This document shows positions 38,176 to 50,230 of a DNA stretch of 64,000 nucleotides, piece by piece. The translations under genes were made by a program, and so were the position numbers. The notes under the pieces are model-generated. The model had not been told where the DNA came from, ran no database searches, and worked only from the letters and a program-made list of their open reading frames with translations. Position 1 is the stretch's first letter; each line of letters starts with the position of its first letter. Source of the stretch: Linum tenue (lineage: Eukaryota; Streptophyta; Magnoliopsida; Malpighiales; Linaceae); the NCBI GenBank assembly GCA_946122785.1, contig CAMGYJ010000003.1:28041811-28105810 (forward strand), in the 5' to 3' direction.

Positions 38176-39582
38176 AGGCCTTTGTGGGATAATATGCACC
38201 CATCCTCGCCTCCGCCACCATGCGTTTCAGCAGTTTGCTGCCCAACGCCATTGTGCGTCGCCGATTCCGACTTTCCTTCACCCATAGAATTCTTTTTCCG
38301 GGAGATTCTACCTCTCTTTTTGCAGGATCTAAAAGGAGTTGCGGGCTGAGGTCCCGGGATCGGCGAATCTTTCCGACGGATGGCCACTTTTTTCGGCGGC
38401 CGCAATAAGTGCAACGGTTACAATCTTTTGCAGTTGCTTCTCTCATTCGTGGGCAGACGGTTACAACTCACGGTGGATTCCAACCGTCCCAAGATAAGTA
38501 TTTTTAATTTTTCCCTAATTCTTTTTTGTGTTCCGATTTTCATAATTACCGTTTTCTTTTTTTCATTTCCCTTATCATAATTCCACGTTTGTTTATTTTT
38601 TGATTGAGTTTGCCACGTTCTAAACTTCTTTTCCTTGAGTTTTTATTTATTTATCAAGTCTCTTATCCATTTTATTTAGTTTCTATTGTGTTTTTGGTCC
38701 CATTTCCATCGTTCTCTGATTATGGTTGGAAATTAGGGGTGTGTTTATCCCTTGCTTGTGGTTGCATCCTGTTTTGTGCACTTTTTCACTTCTTGTTCTC
38801 TATAACAAATTAAATGGCTTTCTCAAAGGAATGGTTGCATTTTCGGTAGGCATTCCAGATACACTTCTCATTTGGGTTTTTAGACTAAGTTGTTGGTGGG
38901 AATGGCTTTCCTGTTTGGAACCTTTAGTGGCCGGTTGGGTAATCCTCGATGAGGAAGCGTTTTGCTTGAGATTGTAAGAGTAAGGATTTTGACACAGTTG
39001 TTCTCAATGTTTATAGATTTCTGCCTTTTGCGGCTATGTGTTTGCTCATTTTGCAGGTACAGCTGCTAATAGGGCTGCCCATTTTGTGGCATAACAGGCC
39101 CTTTCATCGGAAGTTCGACTATTTATCGACTACCGCACGGTGTTTATCTTTTGTTCTTTGACTCTGTATTGGCTAGGGATTTACCTAGCTATTGTCTATG
39201 TTAAAAAAAAAGATTATTAAAACTTTACAACCAAAAAACTTGTAGTCCAGCGAAGTACCATGACTAGTTACAGTAATTGTGTTGCTATCATGATCAGTTT
39301 GCAAAGTCTTTAATATATAATCTCTGCCTCGTAAGATTTTGTAATCTTTTACTACATGCACCACTTGTGCTCAGTTGTCATTGAATGTAGTCTCAAAATC
39401 GTTCACTATGTGCATCACTTATACGTACATTTATTATTGTCACATTGTCATTAATTTACTACCAAGGAACCCTCTTCCAAACCCTTGCTCCATTATTAGG
39501 CATCAACATGTTTAACTCTTCACCTTCTAGCTAAGATTATTGAAATTTTACGACCAACAAAAGACTGCTAGCTGAATTTTAC
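38176..39582. other. Intergenic DNA downstream of hydroxylase
   Basis: No supported gene. At about 39208-39265 a segment (CTTTACAACCAAAAAACTTGTAGTCC) resembles the 3' flank of the hydroxylase relic at 54010-54060. It is therefore probably a duplicated 3' end. Confidence 0.4.
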
Positions 39583-41238
39583 CTAGTCTTTAACCATCTT
39601 TACCTCGTATCCTCCTTCGGGCCGCCTCAAAACGACATGAGGCATATGAGTTCCCAAAAGCTTGTCCCAAAAGGGGAAAAACGGCTGAGAAAAATTGTAC
39701 CTCCCACCACGCACTTGATGGTGAACATCATGGTACGCACAACTGTTCGTAAACAACCTCTGGATCAGATTCCCTCTAGGGAACCAAATCCCACAGTGAT
39801 CATCCACGGCTTTCAACATGGTGAAGCAGAGGAATATGGCCTCAGTTCTTGGAGTCATTCCAGAGATTGACAGAGTGACTACGCCTCCTAGTGTGTCGAG
39901 CAAGAGCGACTCGACAGGGTGGTTGTAGAGGGCTCCAATGGCATGAGGCACGACGAAGATATGGTGTTGGTGATGGACATGGCGAAACAAGAACTTGTTG
40001 TGGTGCATGTATCGATGGCCGAAGTACTGCCACGTGTCCATTACGAACATCGCTATCAGGATCTGCAAGGTTTGGATGGAAATGGAGGGTTGGATGATCT
40101 TCGTCGCTTTTGGTGTAGATCCATCCGTTTTTAACTGTAAATGTTATTGGTGTTATGTGTTAGATCATTAAAAAAAACCTCCATAAAGAAAGACAAAAAA
40201 AATCTTCTCTAGGTGAAAAATATTAGGATTTCGCGATATCGATCTAGACATAAAATATGATACCGCATAAAATATATATATATAGAACATAAAAAGATGT
40301 GAAATGAAGGGAATGTTGTAGAGCTCAATTTTGAATGATGTAAATATTATTGATGTTATGAGTTTGCTCATTCGATAGAAAAACCCCATAAAGGATACAA
40401 AAATTTATCTTCTGGCCGAATTACTATAATAAATAGGATCTCGCGATATTGATATTGATATAAACATAAAATATGGTATAGCATGTACAATATATTCGCG
40501 CACCTAATTAAAAAAATATGACAACTATACAACCTTGTGATCGCACATTTGAGGTCCAACGATTCTTACAAAACCTTACTCTTGGAGTAGTATCCAATGT
40601 GGTACACTATTCAAGGTATCTACTAAACAAAGGGAATGGCATAAAAAAAATTATTGAAATGGTTTACCATCATAATTCCTTTTGTCTTCAATGACAATAT
40701 TAAGAAATTTAATTTTCTTATGGCATGCAGTGGGAATATGTATATAAGTATATTCAGCATTCATTTCTAGCTAAACTTTCATTCAAAAAAAAAAAAAAAA
40801 ACTTCTTATCGTCGTAGGATCGACGCATATCGATATTGACATAATTTAAAATACTTGGAAAGATTTTGTAAGATAAACTAATCCGGAAATCACATCGAAC
40901 ATAAACTTTCCAGAGAATTGAACGGTTTCAGTCAATGACGAAGTCGGAAATTTGAGTACTGAAGATATACGCATTTATATACTAACCCATAAGTAATAGA
41001 GATACGCAATCGCTGTTTGCAAGATCTGCAGAGCTAGAACACCCTTCATCACTCTTGACAACGGCACCAAGTTCTTCTTTGCCGATTCCTCCCTCGTATG
41101 CAAACGGTACTCGTCCAAGAGATTCGAAGAAGACAGAATGATCTGATAGAAGCCAGCGTATAACCAGTAAACTACGACGGGACCAAAGGTCGCCATTGTC
41201 TCATCACTCACATAATAACCTAATTCCCACAACGTCAT
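39583..41238 (-). CDS. SBH: Sphingoid base (sphinganine) C4-hydroxylase, 2 exons
   Basis: A di-iron ER-membrane enzyme that hydroxylates C4 of sphinganine to give phytosphingosine for glycosphingolipids and ceramides. Exons 41238-40987 and 40134-39583 give 267 aa, near the 258 aa of Arabidopsis SBH1/2. The N-terminus has hydrophobic segments (PVVVYWLYAGFYQIIL; VLALQILQTAIAYLYYLW). Histidine boxes are HRYMHH (about 124-129), HVHHQHH (about 136-142) and HDVHH (about 219-223), with a DTWQYF lead-in. The donor is TGG|GTTAGT and the acceptor ACAG|TTAAAA. Compared with Arabidopsis the tail is short (VKMVKD). Relics of related copies are at 41.5 and 54.1 kb. Specificity for sphingolipid over other fatty-acid-hydroxylase substrates is inferred from similarity. 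Confidence 0.92.
40137..40490. repeat. Direct duplication in hydroxylase intron
   Basis: About 40137-40290 and 40337-40490 share the order TATTG.TGTTATG, CC.CATAAAG, TCTTCT, GGAT.TCGCGATAT, CATAAAATATG. A third scrap (GGATCGACGCATATCGATATTGACATAA, split here as GGATCGACGC and ATATCGATATTGACATAA) lies at about 40818. Confidence 0.55.
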
Positions 41239-41539
41239 TTTTGCTCTATCTATCGATCGATGGACTGACTAGCTATAGGAAACCAGCCTATATATATACG
41301 TATAAGAGCATACAAAAGATCCAGAAACAACAACAACAACAAAAAAACACTACTTGCTAGCTAGAGCCTGGAACCAACTCCAACAACACATACAAGAGGA
41401 AATTAACAGCTAAGATTTCTTTCAAATCTAGCTGAGGAAGATGGCATAATATGCCGCTCGAAGAAATAGAACATGCGTCGTGATTCATTACCAAAAAAAA
41501 AAAATGACGTAGCACATGCGTGGCTATGATGCACTGATG

Positions 41540-41616
41540 TGTGCAACCCAGTAAGCCACAATGGGACCAAAGATCGTAAATAATAAATTGCATCATCAGT
41601 CACATATAATTGCTAT
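41540..41616 (-). pseudogene. Hydroxylase exon-1 relic
   Basis: The minus strand resembles the start of SBH exon 1 around its ATFGPVVVYW codons (GGTCCCATTGTGGCTTACTGG against GGTCCCGTCGTAGTTTACTGG, each 21 bases with six differences, first 20 being GGTCCCATTGTGGCTTACTG). Only about 75 bases are recognisable, with no open frame onward. Confidence 0.6.
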
Positions 41617-42761
41617 AATTAATTAACTATGTAACTATAGAACCAACAACATAATAATACGTACGTACCAGAAGAAACGGGTAGCTAGCCTTCAAATGTA
41701 GCTGATGATGCAGTAATATATATATAGGCCGATCAAAGAAACAGCACATGCATGCCCGTGGCTGCAATATATATGGTTTTGAAACCACTTCATAATCGTC
41801 TTTTTAGCTGGTGATTTATGTCAAAATGATGTCAATCGTCACTTATGATATAATAGACAATAAAACGCATGAATTTGCACAAAACTCATTCAATATTTAC
41901 TTTGAGTTGAATGATTTAGGGTTTAACAATTTATGCAATTTATGCTTAGGGTTTAGGATCCACAATTTTGGGATTTAAGGTTACCGTTGGTAATTGAAGG
42001 TTTAGGACTTAGGAAAATATATTGGAAATTTGTGATCGATCATATGTTATATTATTATATTAAACTAATATTATCAATTGCTATTCAAAATTTGATGTTT
42101 TAATAATAGTTTTAAAGTTGGGTGCATAGTATGCACGATTTTTTTGTGAGTGCACCCTACAAGCTATCTATACATGGTTGAGGAGAGGGTTATACAAATT
42201 GGGGTAAGTCAAAAGTCAAAGACAGGTTGTTCTTTAGGTCGTGAAAATTGCGGATTTTGGCAACATTGTTATGGATGGTAGAGTACTTTTGTAGCCTAGC
42301 AGATTGAAATGTTGGACTCATTTAAGAAATAATTAAGGTTGTACGATTTGTGAAACTGTTGCATCGACCAACATTTGAGTTAGAACTATGTGAGATATAA
42401 ATTATTTTCATCGGGCTTTAAAAGAATAGAAATGAAATTTTACAAATTATTTTAGTTATAAATGAAGTAAACCTAAGTTATGGCACTAGTACATTCAAAA
42501 TACATAATTAATATAAGACTGTAAAATTTGGTCTTATTTCAAGAAAAAATAATCTCAAGAAAATTGAGATTGAAAAAGTATATTCAAGAAAACCTAAGTT
42601 ATAACATTGTTATTTTTTTTTATAACTCATCTAGAATTTCGTTTATGCCAAAATAGTGTCCTTACAATCCATTTTTAATTGTGGGAAAATGAAAAATAGG
42701 TGGTCTTTCAAATCACACCTCTGATTCCTCCAAACGACACTGCATGCGAGCCAGCGGGTGT
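41617..42761. other. Intergenic DNA with one TA-flanked repeat
   Basis: Contains a copy of the GTGCACT repeat family at about 41768-42168. The rest is AT-rich with no gene. GTGT at 42758-42761 is the chromovirus target duplication. Confidence 0.4.
41768..42168 (+). repeat. TA-flanked small element, copy 1
   Basis: Follows an ATATATAT run and shares GATTTATGTCAAAATGATGT, the AGGGTTTAGG block and the end GGGTGCATAGTATGCAC...GTGAGTGCACC with the copies at 62.26-62.96 kb. The left end is degenerate. Confidence 0.6.
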
Positions 42762-43203
42762 TGTCACGACCTTACTCTCGATCGTGCGGCCCTAGCTCTC
42801 AAATGCGTTAGAGCGCTAGGCAGCCTTTCTCTCAACTCACTTGAAAGCAAAGAACAAGAACAAAGACAAAGGAATTGGGGAGAACTCTCTAGTGTGTATT
42901 ACTCTCAAAAATGATGGAATGAGTTACAAGTGAGGGAGATGGCTCCTTATATAGGCCTCTCCTCATACAAGGCATCAATGCCCCTCATAATGGTCCCTCT
43001 ACTACATCAATACACCCCATAAAGTCCCCCCATAATGCACTCTATTAATACTACCATAATGTAGCCCATAAGTGCACCATTAAGCTCTCATCTAGGTGGA
43101 GAATCCTAGGAGCATCTCTATGCTACTAGTCTTCCATACATGCCACATGTGCAGCCGCCTTGTTGTCACCTTGTTGGCGCCATGTCATCTGCCACATGTG
43201 ACA
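42762..43203 (-). repeat. Chromovirus 3' LTR
   Basis: 442 bp. It carries CTCCTTATATAGGCC, whose TATATA core is a likely promoter box. It differs from the partner at GCG/CCG, GGTCC/GATTC and CATC/CATT sites. Confidence 0.95.
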
Positions 43204-43222
43204 TCCTCCCCCACCTATGCTC
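43204..43222 (-). promoter_or_regulatory. Chromovirus polypurine tract
   Basis: On the minus strand ATAGGTGGGGGAGGA directly precedes the 3' LTR. Confidence 0.8.
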
Positions 43223-44219
43223 GCGACGCCCTCGTCGCGTCCTCTTGATGGAATGCCTCGATCAAGTCCTTGTTCTTCCAAAGCGTGAGCTCTTTCTCCC
43301 AAGTTGCTTCACTTTCCGGAAGGTTGCGCCACTTGACCAAGTACTCCACAAAGCTTGGATGTACGCCACGACGAGGAATGACACGACGCGCCATGACTTC
43401 TTCAACTTCATGGTCGTGTGTCTTGGTGATGAGTGTTGGAGCGCGTTGCGACTCTCTTCGCTGCTCATCCTCCTTGTCTTCGTGGAAAGGCTTGAGTTGG
43501 CTCACATGGAAGACCGGATGGATCTCCAAGTGCGTCGGCAACTCAACCTTGTACGCCACCGTGCCAATCCTCTTCACGATGAGGAATGGCCCTTCATAGC
43601 GGCGAAGCAGTCCCTTGTGCACGTTCTTGAGATGCTTGAAGCGATGAGGGAAGAACTTGACCATCACCATGTCCCCCTCTTCAAACTCCAAGTGCCGCCT
43701 TTTCTTGTCCGCCCATTTCTTCATCTTCTTACTAGCGCGGGCTAAGTAAGACTTGGCCATCTCCATCTTATCGTGCCAGCCTTTAGCGAACTTGTAGGCT
43801 GCCGGACTGTTGCCTCTATACCCCGTTGCCACCGTCGTAGGTGTCAAAGGTTGCTGCCCCGTCGCCAACTCAAATGGACTCGTGTTGGTCGACTCGCTAC
43901 GGTGCAAGTTGTAGGAGAACTGTGCCGTGTCCATCAACTTCACCCAATCTCGTTGGTTTGCACTCACGTAGTGCCGCAAGTACACTTCCAACAAAGCATT
44001 CACCCGCTCCGTCTGTCCGTCGCTTTGAGGATGAAACACCGTCGAGAAGTTCAAGTCTGAGCCCATGATCTTGAACAACTCTCGCCAAAATCTGCCCGTG
44101 AAGCGCCCATCTCTGTCGCTCACGATATTGCTAGGAACGCCCCAATACTTGACCACGTTCATGAAGAATAGCCGCGCCGCATCCTCTGCCGTCATGTCTT
44201 TTGGGCCGGGGATGAACAC
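43215..44219 (-). pseudogene. Chromovirus integrase C-part plus chromodomain
   Basis: Open frame of 334 codons. It carries the second catalytic Asp (VSDRDGRFTGRFW), the Glu region (HPQSDGQTERVN), the GPF linker, and a C-terminal chromodomain (PSFVEYLVKWRNLPESEATW) that in this clade targets integration to heterochromatin. It is separated from the upstream frame by a break near 44235, where the conserved stretch between the first catalytic Asp and the RFSKYG block is missing. The residual frame starts within the domain and has no true start codon role. Confidence 0.85.
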
Positions 44220-46941
44220 TCCATACTTCGAGAATCTGTCCGATGATGAAGTCCATGCTTACACTCTCCCATGGTCGTTGAGGTGTGGGCAAGGGCTCTA
44301 GCAAGCCTGCCGGGCTTCTCTGCTCCATCTTGTCTTGTTGGCACACAAGACAAGTCTTCACATACATCTCCACGTCGTCTCTCATACGCGGCCAGAAGTA
44401 TGCTTCTTCGATGAGCGCTTGTGTTCTCTCGATGCCGGGATGGCCCGCCCACTTGGAATCATGGCACTCCTTCATGATCTCCTTTCTCAAGTTGGCCCAC
44501 CTTGGCACGAACACTCGCTCTCCCTTGGTCATGATGAGCACATCCTTCATCCAAAACCGTCGAGTCTTGCCTTGCTCGATGTACTCCGCTACGGTTTTGG
44601 CGAAGGGGTCATGGCCAAGGCCTTCAACGATCCGCTCCTTCAAAGGAAACATGGGCTGGCTGACGCTTGCGGCTGCACTCTTGCGGCTAAGAGCATCGGC
44701 AACGAAGTTCGCCTTGCCTGGATTGTACTCCATGACGAAATCGAACTCGGCCAAAAAGTCTTGCCACCTCGCTTGCTTAGGGGTGAGCTTCTTCTGCGTC
44801 AGAAAGTAGCTCGTTGCCACGTTGTCCGTCTTCACTACGAACTTTGACCCCAACAAGTAGTGCCTCCATGTGCGCAAGCAATGCACCACGGCCGTCATCT
44901 CCCTCTCTTGAAGGGTGTATCGCCTCTCCGTCTCGCTAAGCTTCCGACTCTCGAAGGCAATGGGATGCCCATCTTGCATTAACACGCCTCCAATCGCGAA
45001 GTCGGATGCATCGGTCTGCACTTCGTAGGCCAACGTCGGGTTGGGGAGCACGAGCACGGGCTCCTTCACCACCGCTTGCTTCAAGGCCTCGAATGCTTCT
45101 TGGCACCTTTCCGACCAATCCCACGCCTTGTTCTTCTTCAAGAGATCCGTCAAGGGTGCTGCAATGTTGGAGTAGCCCTTGATAATCCTCCGATAGTAGT
45201 TGGCAAGGCCGAGGAATGACCGCAACTCTGGCACCTTCGTCGGCGGCTCCCATTCTTGGATTGCCTGCACCTTTGCTCCATCCATCTTCAACTTGCCTCC
45301 ACCAATGATGTGCCCCAAGAATGGAACTTCCGTGGCGGCAAATGTGCACTTCTCCCTCTTGACATACAACTCGTTGTCGCGAAGGACTTGGAAGACTTGG
45401 CGTAGATGCTTGGCATGCTCATCGAGTGTTTTGCTATACACAACGATGTCATCCAAGTAGACCACGACAAACCGGTCCAAGAATGGCTCGAACACTTGAT
45501 TCATCAAAGTGCAAAACGTGGCTGGTGCGTTGGTGAGACCGAATGGCATCACAAGAAACTCGTAAGAGCCATACCTCGTCACACAAGCCGTCTTTGGCTC
45601 GTCGCCCTCTGCTATCCGCACTTGATAGTAGCCCGAGCGAAGATCAAGCTTGGTGAACCACATCGCATCTCCAAGTTGGTCGAACAAGTCCGCAATGTGG
45701 GGAATCGGCCACTTGTTCTTCACCGTCAACTTGTTGATGGCTCTATAGTCGATGCACATCCGCAACGACCCTTCCTTCTTCTTTTGGAACAGCATCGGTG
45801 CTCCAAAAGGTGACTTCGATGGCCGCATGTAGCCTGCGTCCACCAAGTCCTTGAGCTGCCTCCGCAACTCTTTTAGCTCCGGTGGCGACATGCGGTATGG
45901 GGCTCGCGAAGGGGGCTTCGCTCCTGGCTCCAACTCGATCTTGTGGTCCACCTCTCTTCTTGGTGGCAGCTTCTTGGGCAACTCCGATGGCATCATGTCG
46001 TCGAACTCTTCGAGGACGCCTTCGATGATGGGAGTTGTGATTTCCGTTGAGCCTCCTTCTTCCTCCATTTTCAAGGACACAAGAAAGGTTGGTTCATTCT
46101 TCTTGAACCCCTTCAATACTTGCATGGCCGATAGAGCACTATGGGGGCCATCTTCTCTCAAGAGATGGACCGCATGGAACTCCCCCTCCTTCTCCAAGCA
46201 CATCGTGTTGGAGTTGGGCTTCAAGAGCACTCCCTCCTTGTCGAGGAAGTTGATGCCGAGGATGACTGGGTGGTCGTCCATGGTGACGACGAAAAAGTCG
46301 ATGAGACCTTCCCACTCGCCAAGCTTCATTGGAACGTTGCGAGCAACTCCATGGATCGGGATGGACTCCGAATTGATCGTCTTGAGCCTCCCTTGCCCCT
46401 TCTCGTAAGCAATACCCAGCCGGTTTGCCTCCTCGATGCGAAGGAAGTTGTCCGTGGCACCGCTATCCACCAAGGCCTTTGACTCGCCTTGCATGAATTG
46501 CGCCAGAACATAGCACCTCCCACGCTTGCTCTCCATGACGTCGGTCTTCACCGCGCCAAGCTTGCGGATTGAGCCAATCTTGGCCTCCGCCGCCTTGGGC
46601 TCCTCTTCTTGAGCTTCCATGGCCGCCAATCTCGCCTTCCTTGGGCAATCCCGCACTCGATGTGGTCCGTCGCAAAGGAAGCAAGACATGGGTTTTGGCT
46701 CGTACTTACCCCCTTTGCTCGAACCACCTTGGTGTTGTTGAGCGCGAGTGCCCTCCTTGAAAGGCTTCTGCTGTTCTCCACCCTTGTTGGGCTTCGAACT
46801 CTTCTCTTTGTCGCTGCTCTCTTGCCTTTTGTACTCGACAAAAGACTCCGCCGTGGCCATGGCAGTTGCAAGGTCTTGCACTCCTCGACGTTGCATCTCC
46901 ATCTTGGCCCATGGTTGCAGCCCATCAAGAAAGCCGTGCAT
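44131..46941 (-). pseudogene. Chromovirus gag end to integrase N-part
   Basis: 936 codons. In order: gag C-part, zinc knuckle [13 protein letters not shown] at about 46688-46648, protease VDSGATDNF, reverse transcriptase with YLDDIVVYS, RNase H ([12 protein letters not shown]), and integrase zinc finger ([20 protein letters not shown], then CLVCQQDK). The frame then reaches the first catalytic Asp (SVSMDFI) and runs out of frame at the break near 44235. It continues upstream to gag but for the stop at 46990. Confidence 0.9.
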
Positions 46942-46989
46942 GGCCTCCTTGTCCGTGATGTCTGGGATCTCTAGAAGCAGCTCCGAGAA

Positions 46990-47778
46990 TTATTTCACAT
47001 ATTCTCGAACTCCACCCCTCTGGGTGAGTCTTCTCAACTTCGAACGGGCTTCAAACTCCACGTTCTCCGAGTAGAACTGCTTCTTGATTTCTCTCTTGAA
47101 ATCTTCCCACGTTACCATCACACAAGTACCTCTTTCGACGTCCGCTTCACGTCGCCTCCACCACACCATGGCAACATCAACCAAGTAGAGTGGAGCAGTA
47201 CGGAGTTTTACCTCATCCTCTTGGATGCCGGACGCCTTGAAGTACTGCTCAAGACTCCAAAGGAAGTTCTCTAACTCCCTCGCGTTCCTTGAACCTCCGA
47301 AGTTCTTCGGTCTTGGAACATCAGCACGTGGGACGGATTGCACCGGGGCTGGTCCGCTAGCCATGGCTCTCTTCACGAGAGTTACCTCACTCTTGAGGTC
47401 TGCAATCTCCTCCTTCACGCCGACCAGCTCAGCCTGGACTTGCTCTTTCACAACTTCAAGGGCGTTGTTCATGGAGGTGGTGATGGTGTTGTTGATGAGG
47501 GCTATAAGCTCTTCCCGCATCCCATCATGGTTGATCTCCAAGGTTGTCAACCTACCCGCCATTCCTTGAACATCGCTGTGGACTTGGGCGATGTTACCTC
47601 CCAAATCCTCGATGGCAGTGATGTCTTCCGCAATCTTCACTTCCACTCGAGCGACACGCCTCTCTAGCGCCGCCATAGGATCACGAGTGCTTGACTTGTC
47701 ACCCTTTGGCTTGGGATTCTTGGTGTGATCCCTTCCGCGCTTCTCGGCGTCGGTAACGCCGCTATCTGTTCCTGACAT
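46990..47778 (-). pseudogene. Chromovirus gag N-part, ends at premature stop
   Basis: ATG at 47778. Coiled-coil-like N-terminus, then the gag core (LENFLWSLEQYFKASG, LVDVAMVWWRRREAD). TAA at 46990-46992 falls inside an otherwise continuous gag frame that resumes directly after it. Confidence 0.88.
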
Positions 47779-47840
47779 TTTTGGTGAGGTTCTTCCTTTC
47801 CTTCTGGCTCTAGGTTCAACTTTGCTAGCACAAAGCCGAA

Positions 47841-47856
47841 CCAGGCTCTGATACCA
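47841..47856 (-). promoter_or_regulatory. Primer-binding site, initiator tRNA-Met
   Basis: On the minus strand TGGTATCAGAGCCTGG, two bases after the 5' LTR. It is the standard PBS of plant chromoviruses. Confidence 0.9.
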
Positions 47857-47858
47857 CT

Positions 47859-48300
47859 TGTCACGACCTTACTCTCGATCGTGCGGCCCTAGCTCTCAAA
47901 TCCGTTAGAGCGCTAGGCAGCCTTTCTCTCAACTCACTTGAAAGCAAAGAACAAGAACAAAGACAAAGGAATTGGGGAGAACTCTCTAGTGTGTATTACT
48001 CTCAAAAATGATGGAATGAGTTACAAGTGAGGGAGATGGCTCCTTATATAGGCCTCTCCTCATACAAGGCATCAATGCCCCTCATAATGATTCCTCTACT
48101 ACATCAATACACCCCATAAAGTCCCCCCATAATGCACTCTATTAATACTACCATAATGTAGCCCATAAGTGCACCATTAAGCTCTCATTTAGGTGGAGAA
48201 TCCTAGGAGCATCTCTATGCTACTAGTCTTCCATACATGCCACATGTGCAGCCGCCTTGTTGTCACCTTGTTGGCGCCATGTCATCTGCCACATGTGACA
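47859..48300 (-). repeat. Chromovirus 5' LTR
   Basis: 442 bp, about 99% identical to 42762-43203 by eye. The same TATATA core lies in the matching place. Confidence 0.95.
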
Positions 48301-48389
48301 GTGTGCGCTCTCGTTTCCTTGTTTTCTCCAGAAGCGCCAAAATTTTTTATTTTAATATTCATACAATTCATAAAATTAGGAGCACTTCT

Positions 48390-48680
48390 ACTATGCTATA
48401 TAGCATTGGTGCTTTAATGTACAACTCAAAGTTGTACCATAACATTAAATGTATAAGTTTAGGTTGTATCATAAAACAATTTGTACCATTATGTTATGAT
48501 ACAATTTTACAACTAGAAGTTGTCCATCACATAAAGGTACAAGTTCAAGTTGTACCATAAAAGAATTTGTACAAAAAAGTATAGGTACAATCTGAAGTTG
48601 TACCATAACGTAAATGTACAATTTCAAGTTGTATCATAAAAGCAAAAACCTATAGTACCAATACTATAAGCATTGTAAAA
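48390..48680 (+). repeat. MITE-like block of short palindromic repeats
   Basis: Degenerate units of TGTACAA..T..AAGTTGTACCATAA recur about every 50 bp. The ends (CTATATAGCATTGGTGCT and AGTACCAATACTATAAG) are imperfectly inverted. No target duplication is certain. The rest of 48301-49188 is AT-rich with no gene. Confidence 0.45.
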
Positions 48681-49196
48681 TTTCTCTAAAACTAAAAAAC
48701 AAACCATATTATACTCAATTCAATTAGAATCTATCCAAATATCAATTCCTAACAATGGTACCCCTTACTGTCTGTTCCTAGGTCTTGTGGCGTAGGAGGG
48801 GAAAGTTATGGTCGGCACTTCTTGTCGAGAAAATAATTTCCAGCCCTTTGCAACTTGGAGCGCGATGAAATCAACGTTTTTGTTTTGTTTCCTTGTTTTG
48901 ATCAGGAATATAAAAAAATTAGATAGAGAAATAAGAGGTATAGTTTGTTTTTATCTGTAATAAACTAAAAAACAAAAAGAATCCTGAAGGTGGAGACTGG
49001 AGAGCATGCGTCCAATAAGAAAAAAAATGGCAAAGCTGAGTTGTTGTAGACTTATAGTACACAAACTTGAATTATTGAATGAGTTTGTTTTCTCAATTCA
49101 AGCACCTGGGAATCTATGCAATGGATTTGAAGTTTGTAGTTTGTCATTATACTTTTTTTTTTAATTCGTTTATAGTACCAACAGAATAGGTAGCAT

Positions 49197-49634
49197 TAGA
49201 GGTGGCAATTGGATCGGATTCGTGGATTCGTGGATTGGTGGATCCATGGATCAAATGGATTGGTGAATTGATCCATTAATCCAAATGACATCCAAGGCTT
49301 GGACCAAAATGTAAAATTTGAAAATTTTTGGTACAAAAATATCATAATGAAAAATTTTAGATACCAAAATGTCATAATGAAAAATTTTAGGTACCAAAAT
49401 GTAATTTTCCGATGATATTTTCGTATAAAATATAAATTTTAGGTACCAAAATGTAAAATATAAAAAATATAGGTACCAAATCATAATTTGTCATTTGGAT
49501 CCGTGGATTGATCCATGAATCCACCAATTGGATTTGGATCAAATGGATTGGACTTAAATGGATTGGATTAGGTGGATAATTTGGTGGATGGATTGGATTG
49601 GATTCATGGATTTGGATCCTAATTGCCACCTCTA
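49197..49634. mobile_element. hAT-type MITE
   Basis: 438 bp with terminal inverted repeats TAGAGGTGGCAATT (left) and its complement AATTGCCACCTCTA (right). A perfect 8-bp duplication GGTAGCAT lies at 49189-49196 and 49635-49642. The interior repeats GGATTGGAT and AAAATTTTAGGTACC. No transposase. Confidence 0.92.
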
Positions 49635-49642
49635 GGTAGCAT

Positions 49643-50230
49643 AAATACATATTTCAATGTTCCATGCAACTGTCGTCGATAGTCTTCTCTTTGAAGTTCA
49701 GGTCCTTTGAGCCTCCTTACAACAGTTCCACTTCGCTCCGTGTAAGTACTGTATAATAGATGCTAAGATCAGGTGACTAGGGGGATCCTTAGTCATATGA
49801 CTAAGTGAATCTCAATCATTCCTACTCATTAAAATTCAATGGCTCAGATTAGTTCAATTTAATGAAGAGTAATGTAATAATGAGAGAGAGAGAGTGAGAA
49901 TTTTCGTCATTGGCGAATTTTCCAGCGGCGGCGGAGATTCTGGCGACGGGGGATTTTCTAGCGATAATGTCTGTTTTGTTATGTTTGTCGAACTATTTTG
50001 TAAGTCTATTTTATGATTTTGTGTCAATTCGGTTTGTATCTTTTATCATTCTAGTTTGTCATTTTTATTAATTATGTTTGTAAAGTTTATATGACTAATT
50101 TGTATATATTGTAATTTGTAATGTTTGTTTGTCTAATTTGTGTTGTAAATAGTGACATTTTGTACTGTTAGTATGCTTTGTAATATTTGTCAATTTGTTT
50201 TGTAATGTTTGTAAACTTTGTTATTTTGTA
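49643..50230. other. Intergenic, TTTGT-rich
   Basis: No gene. About 49975-50225 is low-complexity TTTGTAATGTTTGT-type sequence. Confidence 0.5.

Larger units (their letters stand above)
42762..48300 (-). mobile_element. Chromovirus (Ty3) retrotransposon, young but defective
   Basis: 5,539 bp with two 442-bp LTRs (42762-43203 and 47859-48300) differing at four positions that I counted. Both start TGTCACGACC and end TGTGACA on the plus strand. The flanks share GTGT (4 bp). It has an initiator-Met tRNA PBS, gag, protease, RT, RNase H, integrase and chromodomain. One stop lies in gag and one break in integrase, so it is not autonomous as it stands. Confidence 0.95.

Noticed and set aside
37899..38414. 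171-codon minus-strand ORF
   Set aside because: Begins from a non-ATG codon, lies antisense to a promoter-like region and resembles no family.
48237..48560. 107-codon plus-strand ORF
   Set aside because: Starts inside the chromovirus LTR and continues into low-complexity flank; the LTR half recurs at 43140.
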